From Mycolicibacterium tusciae (GTDB taxonomy: Bacteria; Actinomycetota; Actinomycetes; Mycobacteriales; Mycobacteriaceae), in NCBI RefSeq assembly GCF_002086795.1, contig NZ_MVIM01000006.1:62001-126000 (forward strand): DNA of 64,000 bases, given 5' to 3'. This document shows, one piece after another, positions 31,856 through 41,287 of this stretch. The notes beneath the pieces are model-generated. The model saw only the letters and a list, made by a program, of their open reading frames with translations, was not told the DNA's origin and did not search any database. The first letter of the stretch is position 1, and each line of letters opens with the position of its first letter. A program made the translations under genes and the position numbers.

Positions 31856-33292
31856 CTATGAGTGAGTCAGATCGGCGGGCGAGGACAACGTGCCGCGCAC
31901 AGCGGTGGCCGCGGCGACAGCAGGCGACACCAAATGAGTGCGCCCGCCTTTGCCCTGCCGTCCTTCGAAATTTCGGTTCGACGTCGATGCGCAGCGCTGC
32001 CCCGGGGAAAGTTGATCTGGATTCATTCCAAGACACATCGAGCATCCGGCCTGCCGCCACTCCGCGCCGGCGGCAGTGAAGATCTCACCGAGACCCTCTG
32101 ATTCGGCCTGCGCTCGCACCCGCATCGAGCCGGGCACAACGAGCATCCGCACGCCTTCGGCGACCTTGCGACCCTTGAGCACGTCGGCGACCACACGCAG
32201 ATCCTCGATGCGCCCGTTCGTGCACGAGCCGACGAAGACGGTGTCCACGGTGATGTCACGCATCGCCGTTCCGGCCCGAAGATCCATATACGCCAACGCT
32301 TTTTCGGCCGCTTGGCGTTCGCCGTCGTCAAAGATCAGCTCGGGGTCCGGTACCGACGCCGACAGCGGAACTCCTTGCCCGGGGTTGGTTCCCCACGTGA
32401 CGAATGGGCTCAGCGTCGCGGCGTCGAGGTAGACCTCGGTGTCGAATTCCGCACCTTCGTCGGTGCGCAACTGACTCCACGCCGCCACTGCGGCGTCCCA
32501 GTCCGCCCCCTTCGGCGCGTGCGGGCGACCATGCAAGAACTCGAAAGTTGTCTCGTCGGGTGCGACCATGCCGGCGCGCGCCCCGGCCTCGATGCTCATA
32601 TTGCAGACCGTCATGCGCCCTTCCATCGACAGCGATTCGATGGCGCTGCCGCGGTATTCGATGACGTATCCCTGTCCCCCGCCGGTGCCGATCTTCGCGA
32701 TCACCGCGAGGATGATGTCCTTCGCGCTCACGCCCGCAGGCAGCTGCCCGTCGACATTGACAGCCATCGTCTTGAACGGCCGCAACGGAAGCGTCTGCGT
32801 CGCGAGGACATGCTCGACCTCGGATGTGCCGATGCCCATCGCGAGCGCACCGAACGCACCGTGCGTGGAGGTATGGCTGTCGCCACACACCACCGTCGTT
32901 CCGGGCTGGGTCAAACCCAGCTGCGGTCCGATGATGTGAACGATGCCTTGTTCGACGTCACCCATCGGGTGCAGCCGGATGCCGAACTCTTCACAGTTGC
33001 GGCGCAGCGTCTCGACCTGAATGCGAGAGACCGGATCGGCGATCGGCTTGTCGATGTCGATCGTCGGCACGTTGTGGTCTTCGGTGGCGATCGTCAGATC
33101 GGGCCTGCGGACCGGCCGACCGTTGAGCCGGAGGCCGTCGAACGCCTGCGGGCTGGTGACCTCGTGCACGAGGTGCAGGTCGATGTAAATGAGGTCGGGT
33201 TCGCGGGCCGCGCCGTCACCCGATCCCTTCGCGACGACGTGGTCGTCCCACACCTTTTCGGCGAGTGTGCGTGGCTTATCCTGGGCTGCCAT
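31856..33292 (-). CDS. leuC: 3-isopropylmalate dehydratase large subunit
   Basis: The aconitase-family catalytic subunit carrying a 4Fe-4S cluster. Cluster cysteines are seen in [13 protein letters not shown] and CSMCLGMN near the C-terminus; [17 protein letters not shown] is the substrate region. 478 residues. The start is ATG 33292 ([15 protein letters not shown]); the frame continues open upstream but across the IclR gene's promoter and N-terminus, so that is not coding. It is divergent from the IclR regulator with only 38 bp between the starts, the conserved actinobacterial leuCD control arrangement. Confidence 0.97.
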   Translation of the reverse strand: MAAQDKPRTLAEKVWDDHVVAKGSGDGAAREPDLIYIDLHLVHEVTSPQAFDGLRLNGRPVRRPDLTIATEDHNVPTIDIDKPIADPVSRIQVETLRRNCEEFGIRLHPMGDVEQGIVHIIGPQLGLTQPGTTVVCGDSHTSTHGAFGALAMGIGTSEVEHVLATQTLPLRPFKTMAVNVDGQLPAGVSAKDIILAVIAKIGTGGGQGYVIEYRGSAIESLSMEGRMTVCNMSIEAGARAGMVAPDETTFEFLHGRPHAPKGADWDAAVAAWSQLRTDEGAEFDTEVYLDAATLSPFVTWGTNPGQGVPLSASVPDPELIFDDGERQAAEKALAYMDLRAGTAMRDITVDTVFVGSCTNGRIEDLRVVADVLKGRKVAEGVRMLVVPGSMRVRAQAESEGLGEIFTAAGAEWRQAGCSMCLGMNPDQLSPGQRCASTSNRNFEGRQGKGGRTHLVSPAVAAATAVRGTLSSPADLTHS

Positions 33293-33300
33293 CTTGACTT

Positions 33301-33336
33301 TCTCACATTCTGGGACGGTAGTATCTCCCTGTGAGA
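33301..33336. promoter_or_regulatory. Overlapping divergent promoters and inverted repeat between leuC and the IclR gene
   Basis: TCTCACA (33301-33307) and TGTGAGA (33330-33336) form a perfect 7-bp inverted repeat with 22 bp between. Inside it lie the plus-strand -10 TAGTAT (33319-33324), 6 nt before the IclR GTG, and the minus-strand GATACT (33320-33325), a probable leuC -10. The repeat is a candidate operator for the IclR protein. Confidence 0.65.
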
Positions 33337-34032
33337 CAGGATAGCGGTATCGGGGTGCTGGACAAAGCCATGGGGGTGCTGCACGCGATCGCCGATTCGC
33401 CGTGCGGATTGGCAGAGCTGTGCGAGCGCACCGGCCTGCCGCGTGCGACCGCGCACCGCTTGGCCGCAGGCCTCGAAGTGCATCGGCTGTTGATCCGCAA
33501 CGGAGACGGCCAATGGCGGCTCGGGCCTGCACTCACCGAGTTGGCGGGGCAGGTCAACGACCCCTTACTGGCCGCCGGCGCCGTGGTGTTGCCGCGCCTG
33601 CGTGAGATCACCGGAGAGAGCGTGCAGATCTATCGCCGCGAAGGCACCGCGCGTACATGCATCGCCGCCTTGGAACCACCTGCCGGGCTTCGCGATACCG
33701 TCCCGGTCGGCGCGCGATTGCCGATGACAGCCGGCTCAGGCGCGAAGGTACTGCTGGCCTATGCCGATGCCGCCACGCAACAGGCCGTGTTGCCCAGCGC
33801 GAAGTTCACCGACCGGACCCTCGCCGAGGTCCGCAAACGTGGCTGGGCGCAGAGCGCCGCGGAACGCGAGCCGGGGGTGGCCAGTGTGTCGGCGCCGGTG
33901 CGCGATGCCACCGGCGCGGTGATCGCCGCCGTATCGGTGTCCGGACCGATCGACCGAATGGGACGTCGCCCCGGAGCACGATGGGCCGCCGACCTTTTGG
34001 CCGCCGCCGGTGCGCTTACCCGCAGGCTGTGA
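33331..34032 (+). CDS. IclR-family transcriptional regulator (LtbR/NdgR-like)
   Basis: A 233-residue regulator. The N-terminal winged helix-turn-helix spans about residues 8-65 ([36 protein letters not shown], split here across helices); the C-terminal effector domain covers residues 80-225. In Corynebacterium (LtbR) and Streptomyces (NdgR) the divergent IclR protein at leuCD represses or activates leucine genes, so this is the likely role. GTG 33331 follows TAGTAT by 6 nt, so the mRNA is probably leaderless and its start lies inside the candidate operator, suggesting autoregulation. Confidence 0.9.
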   Translation: MRQDSGIGVLDKAMGVLHAIADSPCGLAELCERTGLPRATAHRLAAGLEVHRLLIRNGDGQWRLGPALTELAGQVNDPLLAAGAVVLPRLREITGESVQIYRREGTARTCIAALEPPAGLRDTVPVGARLPMTAGSGAKVLLAYADAATQQAVLPSAKFTDRTLAEVRKRGWAQSAAEREPGVASVSAPVRDATGAVIAAVSVSGPIDRMGRRPGARWAADLLAAAGALTRRL

Positions 34033-34039
34033 ATGACTA

Positions 34040-34171
34040 CTTGTACCGCAAGACCCAATCGCCTCGGCACGAGAGCAAGCTCTCTGCGCTCGGCTCACTC
34101 GCTTGTACCGCAAGACTCAATCGCCTCGGCACGAGAGCAAGCTCTCTGCGCTCGGCTCACTCGCTTGTACC
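34040..34171. repeat. 62-bp tandem direct repeat, two full copies plus a partial third
   Basis: Copy 1 is 34040-34101 and copy 2 is 34102-34163, differing at one base (CCC/CTC). A third copy begins at 34164 and matches 8 bases before running into tRNA-Glu. Each unit holds GAGAGC-AA-GCTCTC, a short hairpin. On the minus strand the unit lies just downstream of tRNA-Glu, so it may be a duplicated tRNA terminator/processing flank. Confidence 0.85.
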
Positions 34172-34240
34172 CCCGATGGGATTCGAACCCACGCTACCGC
34201 CGTGAGAGGGCGGCGTCCTAGGCCGCTAGACGACGGGGGC
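34168..34240 (-). tRNA. tRNA-Glu (CTC anticodon)
   Basis: A 73-nt cloverleaf read on the minus strand. The acceptor is GCCCCCG paired with CGGGGGT (one G-U end pair), the T-arm has GGTTCGAATCC, and the anticodon stem-loop GCCGCCCTCTCACGGCGG displays CTC. No CCA is encoded. It lies upstream of the 62-bp repeats and near gltX, whose product charges it. Confidence 0.95.
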
Positions 34241-34337
34241 CAGAACTATTTCCGGACAGCCAGCATAGCCCAGGGGGTTATGCGGACCTAATCAGCTTGA
34301 GTCCGGTGCTCGTCGCACGAGCGCTCATCGCGAATGG

Positions 34338-34409
34338 CTGGGGTACCAGGACTCGAACCTAGAATGGCTGAACCAGAATCAGCTGTGTTGCCAATTACAC
34401 CATACCCCA
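34338..34409 (-). tRNA. tRNA-Gln (CTG anticodon)
   Basis: A 72-nt cloverleaf on the minus strand. The acceptor is TGGGGTA paired with TACCCCA plus G discriminator, the T-arm is AGGTTCGAGTCCT, and the anticodon arm GGCTGAACCAGAATC (plus strand) displays CTG. In organisms with GatCAB this tRNA is first mischarged with Glu by GltX, encoded next to it, then amidated. Confidence 0.95.
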
Positions 34410-34527
34410 TTGGCTACCTGTAACCGCAGGTCACAGGCCCTTTTCGGCCCGACCAAGCAATCGGCGGCGCCGCCGCGCGTTGTTTCGGGCCGACGTGCAG
34501 ACTACCAAAGATTCGCCGCCACTTTTC

Positions 34528-36006
34528 TCACGCCTGGTCTGCGACGGTGGCGGCACGATCGCGTCCCGCGCGTAGCCGTTGCAGGCTGCGGTCCCGACCC
34601 AGAAGCTCGAGCGATTCGAAGAGCGGCGGGCTGACCGACGCACCCGTGGCCGCCACACGCAGCGGGCCGAACGCCTTGCGCGGCTTGAGCTCCAGATTCT
34701 CCAACAAGGACACCTTCAGAGCGTTTTCGATCTCCCCGGTCCTCCACTCGCCGACTGTTTCGAGCGCGGCGAGCGCGGCCTCCAGCACCGCGACGGCTTC
34801 GGGCTTGAGTTCCTTGGCCGCCGACTTCTCGTCGAGCGTGAACTCGGCGTCGTTGAGGAACTTCAACAGGTCCCATGCGTCGCCGAGCACGACGATTCGC
34901 GTCTGCACGAGCCGCGCGGCCTCCGCGAATTGAGCTTCGTCGAGTCCCGTGTCGTAGCCGTGGGCAGCGAAATACGCCGCCAGTCGCGCGGTGAAATCGT
35001 CCTCACCCAACATGCGGATGTGTTCGGCGTTGAGAGCGTCCGCCTTCTTCTGATCGAACCGGGCGGGGTTCGAGTTGACGTTGACGACGTCGAAGGCGGC
35101 CACCATCTCGTCGAGGCTGAATACGTCGTGGTCTTCGGCGATACCCCAGCCCAGCAGCGCCAGATAGTTCAGCAGCCCCTCCGGAATGAAGCCACGTTCG
35201 CGATGAATGAACAGGTTCGACTGCGGATCGCGCTTCGACAGCTTCTTGTTTCCGTCTCCCAGAACGCTTGGCAAGTGAGCGAACTCGGGCACCCGGTCGG
35301 CGACGCCGATACGAATCAGTGCCTGGTACAGCGCGATCTGGCGCGGCGTGGAGGGGAGCAGGTCCTCGCCACGCAGGACGTGCGTGATCTTCATCAGCGC
35401 GTCGTCAACCGGATTGACCAATGTGTACAACGGATCACCGCTGGCGCGGGTCAGCGCGAAATCGGGAACCACACCCGCCGCGAATGTTGTTTCCCCGCGG
35501 ACGAGGTCATTCCAGGTGATGTCTTCGTCGGGCATCCGTAGCCGGAGCACTGGCCTGCGACCCTCGTCGAGGAACGCGGTGCGCTGGGCTTCGGTGAGTT
35601 CGCGGTCGTAGTTGTCGTAGCCGAGTTTGGGGTTTCGGCCCGCGGCGACGTGGCGGGCTTCGACTTCCTCGGCCGTCGAAAACGCCTCATAAGCGTCACC
35701 GGATTCCTGCAGCCGTTTCAGCACGTCCCGGTATATCTCGCCGCGTTCCGACTGCCGGTACGGGGCGTACGGTCCACCGATGTCGGGACCCTCGTCGTAG
35801 CTCAGCCCCAGCCAGCTCAGGGCGTCCAACAGCGCCAGATAGCTGTCCTCGCTGTCTCGTTCGGCGTCGGTGTCCTCCAGGCGGAACACGAACGCCCCGC
35901 CGCAATGGCGCGCGTAGGCCCAGTTGAACAGCGCGGTACGGATCAGGCCGACGTGCGGCGTGCCGGTTGGCGACGGGCAGAACCGCACCCGCATATCGGT
36001 CGTCAT
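34528..36006 (-). CDS. gltX: Glutamyl-tRNA synthetase (non-discriminating type expected)
   Basis: Charges tRNA-Glu and, where GatCAB exists, also tRNA-Gln with glutamate. The 492 residues have the HIGH-like motif [18 protein letters not shown], the [11 protein letters not shown] region, and the KMSKS-like GNKKLSKRD. The C-terminal anticodon-binding helical domain follows. Start ATG 36006 ([13 protein letters not shown]). It overlaps the fumarylacetoacetase-family gene by 4 nt. Genes for both its tRNA substrates lie immediately downstream, and gatB, gatA and gatC are in the same window. Confidence 0.97.
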   Translation of the reverse strand: MTTDMRVRFCPSPTGTPHVGLIRTALFNWAYARHCGGAFVFRLEDTDAERDSEDSYLALLDALSWLGLSYDEGPDIGGPYAPYRQSERGEIYRDVLKRLQESGDAYEAFSTAEEVEARHVAAGRNPKLGYDNYDRELTEAQRTAFLDEGRRPVLRLRMPDEDITWNDLVRGETTFAAGVVPDFALTRASGDPLYTLVNPVDDALMKITHVLRGEDLLPSTPRQIALYQALIRIGVADRVPEFAHLPSVLGDGNKKLSKRDPQSNLFIHRERGFIPEGLLNYLALLGWGIAEDHDVFSLDEMVAAFDVVNVNSNPARFDQKKADALNAEHIRMLGEDDFTARLAAYFAAHGYDTGLDEAQFAEAARLVQTRIVVLGDAWDLLKFLNDAEFTLDEKSAAKELKPEAVAVLEAALAALETVGEWRTGEIENALKVSLLENLELKPRKAFGPLRVAATGASVSPPLFESLELLGRDRSLQRLRAGRDRAATVADQA

Positions 36007-36791
36007 GACTTTCCTTTGCGCACAACCGGATTGGAAAGGGTTCCGATACCTTCAATCGTGACGGTGACCGTGTCGCCGCCTTCGATGGGGCCGACACCGT
36101 CCGGCGTCCCGGTCAGGATGACATCACCGGGCAACAGTGTCATCACCGCCGAAATCCACTCCACGATCGCCCCGACATCGTGAATCATCAGCGATGTCCG
36201 GCTGTCCTGTTTGATCTCGCCATTGACCTCGGTGCGCAACGCCACATCGGACGGATCCAGATCGGTGACGATCCACGGTCCGATCGGACAGAACGTGTCG
36301 TGGCCTTTCGCCCGAGTCCACTGGCCGTCCTTCTTCTGCTGATCACGCGCCGACACATCGTTGGCGATCGTGTAGCCCAGGATGTTCTCCGCGGCGCGGG
36401 CGGCGGGAACGTCCTTGCAGACTCGGCCGATGACGACGGCGAGTTCACCCTCGAAGTGCACCGGGTTGGCGTCGGCCGGCAGCTGAATGGGCACATTCGG
36501 ACCGACGATCGCGGTGTTGGGCTTCATGAACATCACCGGATCGGGGAAATCTCCCCCGCCCATTTCCGCGACGTGCGCCGCATAGTTCTTCCCGATGCAT
36601 ACGACCTTGCTGGCCAGGATCGGCGAGAGTATCCGCACGTCGGCCAGCGGCCACTCCCGTCCGGTGAAGGTCGGAGTGCCGAAGGGATGCTCGGCAATCT
36701 CTTTGGCGACTGCCCGGGCCGAGTCGTCGAGAGGACCCTCGATGCTGACGAAGCAGACACTGTCTGGGCTGGCGATACGTCCAAGGCGCAT
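36003..36791 (-). CDS. Fumarylacetoacetate hydrolase family protein
   Basis: A 262-residue enzyme of the FAH superfamily, which contains hydrolases and decarboxylases/isomerases of aromatic degradation. Metal ligands are in [12 protein letters not shown] (two Glu) and [11 protein letters not shown] (Asp); the N-terminus is a small lead domain. [17 protein letters not shown] is the characteristic motif. The precise substrate is unknown; mycobacterial homologues (Rv2993c type) are annotated as 2-hydroxyhepta-2,4-diene-1,7-dioate isomerase-like. The ATG has TAGGCT 6 nt upstream (leaderless). It overlaps gltX by 4 nt and so drives it. Confidence 0.9.
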   Translation of the reverse strand: MRLGRIASPDSVCFVSIEGPLDDSARAVAKEIAEHPFGTPTFTGREWPLADVRILSPILASKVVCIGKNYAAHVAEMGGGDFPDPVMFMKPNTAIVGPNVPIQLPADANPVHFEGELAVVIGRVCKDVPAARAAENILGYTIANDVSARDQQKKDGQWTRAKGHDTFCPIGPWIVTDLDPSDVALRTEVNGEIKQDSRTSLMIHDVGAIVEWISAVMTLLPGDVILTGTPDGVGPIEGGDTVTVTIEGIGTLSNPVVRKGKS

Positions 36792-36797
36792 GCCGTC

Positions 36798-36803
36798 AGC
36801 CTA
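36798..36803 (-). promoter_or_regulatory. -10 element (TAGGCT) of the FAH-gltX unit
   Basis: Minus-strand TAGGCT, 6 nt before the ATG at 36791. Probable leaderless promoter that would also transcribe gltX and the two tRNAs' neighbourhood. Confidence 0.45.
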
Positions 36804-36853
36804 GTGGCCCCGATCCTCGGCGCTGCGGCCGCTCCCGCCCCGACAGCGTCTCA

Positions 36854-36866
36854 TATATTGGAATAT
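36854..36866 (+). promoter_or_regulatory. -10 element with palindrome ahead of the MFS gene
   Basis: TATATT (36854-36859) fits TANNNT. It overlaps the palindrome ATATT-GG-AATAT (36855-36866), a possible operator in the FAH/MFS divergent region. Confidence 0.4.
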
Positions 36867-36905
36867 CGGTTCAGACATATGGGATGGCCGTGCGACTATG
36901 GAGCC

Positions 36906-38090
36906 ATGTCCGCGGACACGATAAGCACCGCGCGACGCTGGTCGCTGCTTGTCATTGCGCTGACCGCGACGACAAGCGCCAACGTATTCATCAACGGTGT
37001 GGCCTTTCTCATTCCAAGCTTGCAGCGCGAGCGCGGACTCGACCTCGGGGCTGCGGGCCTGCTGTCGGCGCTGCCCGGCTTCGGCTTGGTCCTCACGCTC
37101 ATCGCGTGGGGCTACCTCGTCGACCGGTTCGGCGAGCGCATCGTGTTGAGCCTCGGTTCGGTGCTCATCGCCGCGGCGGCGTTCGCGGCCGCTTCCGTCG
37201 ACTCGCTGTTCGCCATGGGTGCGTTCCTGATGCTCGGCGGGATGGCCGCCGCAAGTAGCAATTCGGCCAGCGGCCGACTGGTGGTCGGCTGGTTCCCACC
37301 GGATCGACGCGGCTTGGTCATGGGCATCCGCCAAACCGCGACACCGCTCGGGGTCGGCCTGGGCGCCTTGGTGATTCCGCGAGTGGCCGACGCGTACAGC
37401 ATCTCTGCGGCACTGTGTTTTCCGGCGATCGTGTGCGCGCTTTCCGCGGTCGTATGCGCGGTGTTCGTGATCGATCCGCCACGTCCACCACGCTCGGAGG
37501 CCCCGCCCGAGCACCTGGCGAATCCCTATCGCGCATCGTCGGTCTTGACCCGGATACATGCTGTCTCTGTACTACTGGTGGTGCCTCAAGCCGTGCTGTG
37601 GACGTTCGCATTGGTGTGGTTGATGACCGAACGAGGATGGTCGGCAGCGTCGGCAGGCGCGCTCGTCACGGTGGCGCAGGTGTTGGGTGCAGGTGGTCGA
37701 ATCGCCGCCGGCCGTTGGTCGGACGTGACGGGTTCACGACTGAGGCCGATCCGCACCATTGCCCTGGCGGCCGCCGCCACGATGGGCCTACTGGCGATGA
37801 CCGACTGGCTCAGTTCGCCGATCAGCGTGGCGATCATGGTGATCGCCTCGGTGATCACCGTCTCGGACAACGGGCTGGCATTCACCGCCATCGCCGAGAT
37901 CGCCGGACCGTTCTGGAGCGGAAGGGCATTGGGCACGCAGAACACCAGTCAACTCTTCGCCTCCGCCGCGTCTGCCCCCGTGTTCGGCGCCTTGATCGGC
38001 GCCCTCGGCTACCCGGTGGCGTTCGCGGTTTCCGCGCTCCTGCCGCTACTGGCGATACCCGTGATCCCGGTCGAACCAAAGACGGACTGA
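36906..38090 (+). CDS. Major facilitator superfamily transporter
   Basis: A 394-residue transporter with about 12 membrane segments. The loop 2-3 motif GYLVDRFGERIVLSLG is the MFS signature. A second related motif, GRIAAGRWSDVTGSRLRPIR, marks the second half. The substrate is unknown; drug or metabolite export by proton antiport is the general expectation. Start ATG 36906 (MSADTISTARRW); an in-frame ATG at 36879 is possible. It is divergent from the FAH family gene and convergent with the next gene, leaving 2 bp between their ends. Confidence 0.88.
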   Translation: MSADTISTARRWSLLVIALTATTSANVFINGVAFLIPSLQRERGLDLGAAGLLSALPGFGLVLTLIAWGYLVDRFGERIVLSLGSVLIAAAAFAAASVDSLFAMGAFLMLGGMAAASSNSASGRLVVGWFPPDRRGLVMGIRQTATPLGVGLGALVIPRVADAYSISAALCFPAIVCALSAVVCAVFVIDPPRPPRSEAPPEHLANPYRASSVLTRIHAVSVLLVVPQAVLWTFALVWLMTERGWSAASAGALVTVAQVLGAGGRIAAGRWSDVTGSRLRPIRTIALAAAATMGLLAMTDWLSSPISVAIMVIASVITVSDNGLAFTAIAEIAGPFWSGRALGTQNTSQLFASAASAPVFGALIGALGYPVAFAVSALLPLLAIPVIPVEPKTD

Positions 38091-38092
38091 AC

Positions 38093-38677
38093 TCACTCGC
38101 GCTGCGCGCGGCGCGGAAGCATGACCAATGCGGCAACCAGGAAGCACAGTGCGCCGATGAACGTGCCCAGGTTCGCCATCCAGGCATCCGCGGTGACACC
38201 GGATTCTCTGACGAAGGCGCCGAGCGCGGACACCGCGAACGCGACGCAGCCGATCATGTTGATCCACTCCCCCTGCCAGTCACGCGATTTCAGCTCGATG
38301 ATGCCGACGACCGCCGTCACCGCGATCACGCCGAGGACACCGCTGATCAGAAACGCCAGCGACCCCAGAGCGTCCGGCGCCCACACGAGTCGGCGCTCCG
38401 GTTTGACCGCATGTGCCCACAGGGCAGAGCCGGTACTGACGTTGAAAAAGATCGTCCCGACGAACTGGGTTGCCGCGGAAAGCCATCCGATGCGCTGCGC
38501 GGGAGGGGCCAGCACCAGCTGCATCCAGCCCGCGGTGGTGAAGAACCAGGATCCGATGAAGCACAACAGGTTGGCGATCCCTGCGCCCGCCACTGCGGAC
38601 AACCCCGGGGTCGTGGCGATCGCGAACAGTGCCGAACCGATCGCGAACAGCCAGCACTGCCGGCTCAGTGTCGCCAC
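38093..38677 (-). CDS. Membrane protein of unknown function (YrhK-like)
   Basis: A 194-residue protein with about five to six hydrophobic segments (for example FAIGSALFAIATTPG and GVLGVIAVTAVVGIIEL) and short polar loops. I do not recognise a catalytic motif; the repeated helix pattern resembles YrhK/DUF-type actinobacterial membrane proteins, but this is a guess. GTG 38677 (VATLSRQCWLF) is the start I support. The frame is open further upstream, but there it is antisense-like shadow within leuB. It is 4 nt downstream of the leuB stop codon, so the two are probably co-transcribed. Confidence 0.75.
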   Translation of the reverse strand: MATLSRQCWLFAIGSALFAIATTPGLSAVAGAGIANLLCFIGSWFFTTAGWMQLVLAPPAQRIGWLSAATQFVGTIFFNVSTGSALWAHAVKPERRLVWAPDALGSLAFLISGVLGVIAVTAVVGIIELKSRDWQGEWINMIGCVAFAVSALGAFVRESGVTADAWMANLGTFIGALCFLVAALVMLPRRAQRE

Positions 38678-38681
38678 GCGA

Positions 38682-39692
38682 CTAGAGATTTGACGCGATC
38701 CGATCGCCGATCTCGGTGGTCGACCGCGTCTCGTCACCGCGCGTGGCCAGATGCTGCTCGACGGCCTTGTCGACGCGAGCGGCCGCATCGAGTTCGCCCG
38801 CGTGCGCAAGCAACAGCGCCACCGACATGATCGCCGCGGTGGGATCGGCGATGCCCTGTCCCGCGATGTCGGGTGCGCTGCCGTGCACCGGCTCGAACAT
38901 CGACGGGTTGGTTCGGGTCGCGTCGATATTGCCGCTGGCCGCCAGGCCGATGCCGCCGCACACCGCGGCCGCGAGGTCGGTGACGATGTCGCCGAACAGG
39001 TTGTCGGTGACAATGACGTCGAACCGGCCGGGGTCGGTGACGAGGTGGATGGTGGCGGAGTCGACGTGCTGATAGGCGATCTCGACGTCGGGGTACTCGG
39101 CGCTGACCTCCTGCACGGTGCGCCACCACAGCGCACCCGCATAGGTCAGGACGTTGTTCTTGTGCACCAGCGTCAGGTGTTTGCGTCGCTTCGCCGCGCG
39201 GCCGAACGCGTCGTGCACGACCCGTCGCACGCCGAACGCGGTGTTGACGCTGACCTCGGTGGCGATTTCATGGGGTGTGCCGACGCGGATCGCTCCACCG
39301 GTCCCGGTGTAAGGACCCTCGGTGCCCTCACGGACCACGACGAAGTCGATGTCCGGGTTCCCGGCCAACGGACTGCTCACCCCCGGATAGAGCCGGGCGG
39401 GACGCAGGTTGATGTGGTGGTCGAGTGCGAACCGGATTCGCAGCAGCAGACCGCGTTCCAGCAGACCACTGGGAACCGACGGATCGCCGATGGCGCCGAG
39501 CAGGATCGCATCGTGCGCGCGGAGCTCGTCGAGCACCGATTCGGGCAGTACGTCTCCGGTGGCGTGGTACCGCCGCGCCCCGAGGTCGTAGCTGGTCTTG
39601 TCGACACCCGGTACGACGGCGTCGAGTACCTTGACCGCTTCGTCGATGACCTCCGGGCCGATGCCGTCGCCCGCGATGACCGCCAGTTTCAC
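38682..39692 (-). CDS. leuB: 3-isopropylmalate dehydrogenase
   Basis: Oxidative decarboxylation of 3-isopropylmalate, third step of leucine synthesis, NAD-dependent. The N-terminus [20 protein letters not shown] is the family signature; the substrate and metal motif is [27 protein letters not shown]. 336 residues. It is separated from leuCD by about 5.4 kb. It overlaps the serA stop codon by 4 nt (39689-39692), so serine and leucine enzymes are translationally coupled. Confidence 0.97.
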   Translation of the reverse strand: MKLAVIAGDGIGPEVIDEAVKVLDAVVPGVDKTSYDLGARRYHATGDVLPESVLDELRAHDAILLGAIGDPSVPSGLLERGLLLRIRFALDHHINLRPARLYPGVSSPLAGNPDIDFVVVREGTEGPYTGTGGAIRVGTPHEIATEVSVNTAFGVRRVVHDAFGRAAKRRKHLTLVHKNNVLTYAGALWWRTVQEVSAEYPDVEIAYQHVDSATIHLVTDPGRFDVIVTDNLFGDIVTDLAAAVCGGIGLAASGNIDATRTNPSMFEPVHGSAPDIAGQGIADPTAAIMSVALLLAHAGELDAAARVDKAVEQHLATRGDETRSTTEIGDRIASNL

Positions 39693-41275
39693 GTCAGGTC
39701 CACCACTTCCAGCAGCATGGCGCCGACGGCCGCGGTGATCGCCGCCCGGACGTCTTCGGGTACGTCTCGGTCGATGCGCAGCAGGATCGTCGCGCCCGGA
39801 CCCTCCGCATCTTCGCTGAGCTGGGCGGCGTGAATGTTGATGTCGGCGGTGCCGAGGAGGGTGCCGATCTTGCCCAACGTGCCCGGCTGGTCGATGTAGT
39901 TGACGATCAGGTAGACGCCCTCGGCGCGCAGATCGAAGTTGCGGCCGTTGATCTGGACGATCTTCTCGACCAGCTGCGGACCCGACAGCGTGCCGGAAAC
40001 ATTGGCGACCGAACCGTCGGAGTACACCGCGCGCACGTCGACCACACTGCGGTGGTTCGGGCTCTCCGTGGCGGTGCTGATGTCGGCCTCGACACCGCGT
40101 TCGGCCGCCAGCGCCGGCGCGTTGACGAACGTCACCGGGTCCTCGATGACAGCGCTGAACAACCCGCGCAGCGCTGAAAGGCGCAGTACGTCAACATCTT
40201 CGGACGCCAGCTCGCCGCGGACCTGAATCGACAGGGACACCGGAAGTTCACTGCACAACACGCCGACCAACAGGCCCAGTTTTCGGACCAGGTCCAGCCA
40301 CGGCGCGACTTCCTCGCCGACGACGCCGCCGCCGACGTTCACTGCGTCGGGTACGAACTCACCTGCCAGCGCAAGCTTCACGCTCTCGGCGACGTCGGTG
40401 CCCGCTCGGTCCTGCGCCTCTGCAGTCGACGCGCCGAGGTGGGGCGTCACCACGACCTGGGGTAGTTCGAAGAGCGGGCTGTCCGTGCACGGTTCGGTGG
40501 CAAATACGTCGAGGCCGGCGCCGCGCACGTGGCCGCTGGTGATCGCATCCGCGAGCGCCGCTTCGTCGATCAGGCCACCGCGTGCCGCGTTGACGATGAT
40601 GACGCCGGGCTTGGTCTTGGCCAGCGCGTCCTTTCCGATCAGGCCGGCTGTCTCCTTGGTCTTGGGCAGGTGCACCGAGATGAAGTCGGCGCGGCCCAAC
40701 AGCTCGTCGAGGGTGAGCAGCTCGATGCCCAATTGGGCGGCGCGAGCGGCCGACACGTACGGGTCGTACGCCACGACGTGCGTGCCGAAGGCGGCCAGTC
40801 GCTGAGCGACCAACTGTCCGATTCGCCCGAGGCCGACGACGCCGACGGTCTTGCCGAAGATCTCGGTGCCGGAGAACGACGAGCGCTTCCACGCGTGCTC
40901 ACGCAGCGTCGCGTCGGCGGCGGGGATCTGCCGAGCGGCCGAAAGCATGAGCGCCAGCGCGTGCTCGGCGGCGCTGTGGATGTTGGAGGTCGGCGCGTTG
41001 ACCACCAGGACGCCGCGTGAGGTGGCCGCGTCTACGTCGACGTTGTCCAGGCCAACGCCGGCGCGGGCGACGATCTTGAGTTTCGACGCGGCGGCGAGCA
41101 CCTCGGCATCCACGGTGGTTGCCGAGCGCACCAGCAGTGCGTCGGCCTCGGGCACCGCGGCCAGTAGCTTTTCTCGGTCCGGACCATCGACCCAGCGCAC
41201 TTCCACCTGGTCACCCAGTGCGGCGACGGTCGACTCCGCCAGCTTGTCTGCGATCAATACAACGGGCAGGCTCAC
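39689..41275 (-). CDS. serA: D-3-phosphoglycerate dehydrogenase
   Basis: First committed step of serine synthesis. The 528 residues have the substrate domain, the NAD-binding fold [22 protein letters not shown], the catalytic [14 protein letters not shown], a middle ASB domain and a C-terminal ACT domain ([21 protein letters not shown]) for serine feedback, the long type known in mycobacteria. GTG 41275 has TAGGCT 6 nt upstream, so the mRNA is probably leaderless. It is divergent from the FAD oxidoreductase. Confidence 0.97.
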   Translation of the reverse strand: MSLPVVLIADKLAESTVAALGDQVEVRWVDGPDREKLLAAVPEADALLVRSATTVDAEVLAAASKLKIVARAGVGLDNVDVDAATSRGVLVVNAPTSNIHSAAEHALALMLSAARQIPAADATLREHAWKRSSFSGTEIFGKTVGVVGLGRIGQLVAQRLAAFGTHVVAYDPYVSAARAAQLGIELLTLDELLGRADFISVHLPKTKETAGLIGKDALAKTKPGVIIVNAARGGLIDEAALADAITSGHVRGAGLDVFATEPCTDSPLFELPQVVVTPHLGASTAEAQDRAGTDVAESVKLALAGEFVPDAVNVGGGVVGEEVAPWLDLVRKLGLLVGVLCSELPVSLSIQVRGELASEDVDVLRLSALRGLFSAVIEDPVTFVNAPALAAERGVEADISTATESPNHRSVVDVRAVYSDGSVANVSGTLSGPQLVEKIVQINGRNFDLRAEGVYLIVNYIDQPGTLGKIGTLLGTADINIHAAQLSEDAEGPGATILLRIDRDVPEDVRAAITAAVGAMLLEVVDLT

Positions 41276-41281
41276 GCGGTC

Positions 41282-41287
41282 AGCCTA
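41282..41287 (-). promoter_or_regulatory. -10 element (TAGGCT) of serA-leuB
   Basis: Minus-strand TAGGCT, 6 nt before the serA GTG. Identical hexamer and spacing to that of the FAH gene; supports leaderless expression. Confidence 0.45.

Noticed and set aside
34040-34240. tRNA-Glu repeat as phage or island attachment site
   Set aside because: Only 8 bases of the repeat match the tRNA end and no integrase or island is nearby.
38678-39142. Upstream extension of the membrane protein gene at 38093
   Set aside because: It lies inside leuB out of frame and is Ser/Pro/Arg-rich shadow.
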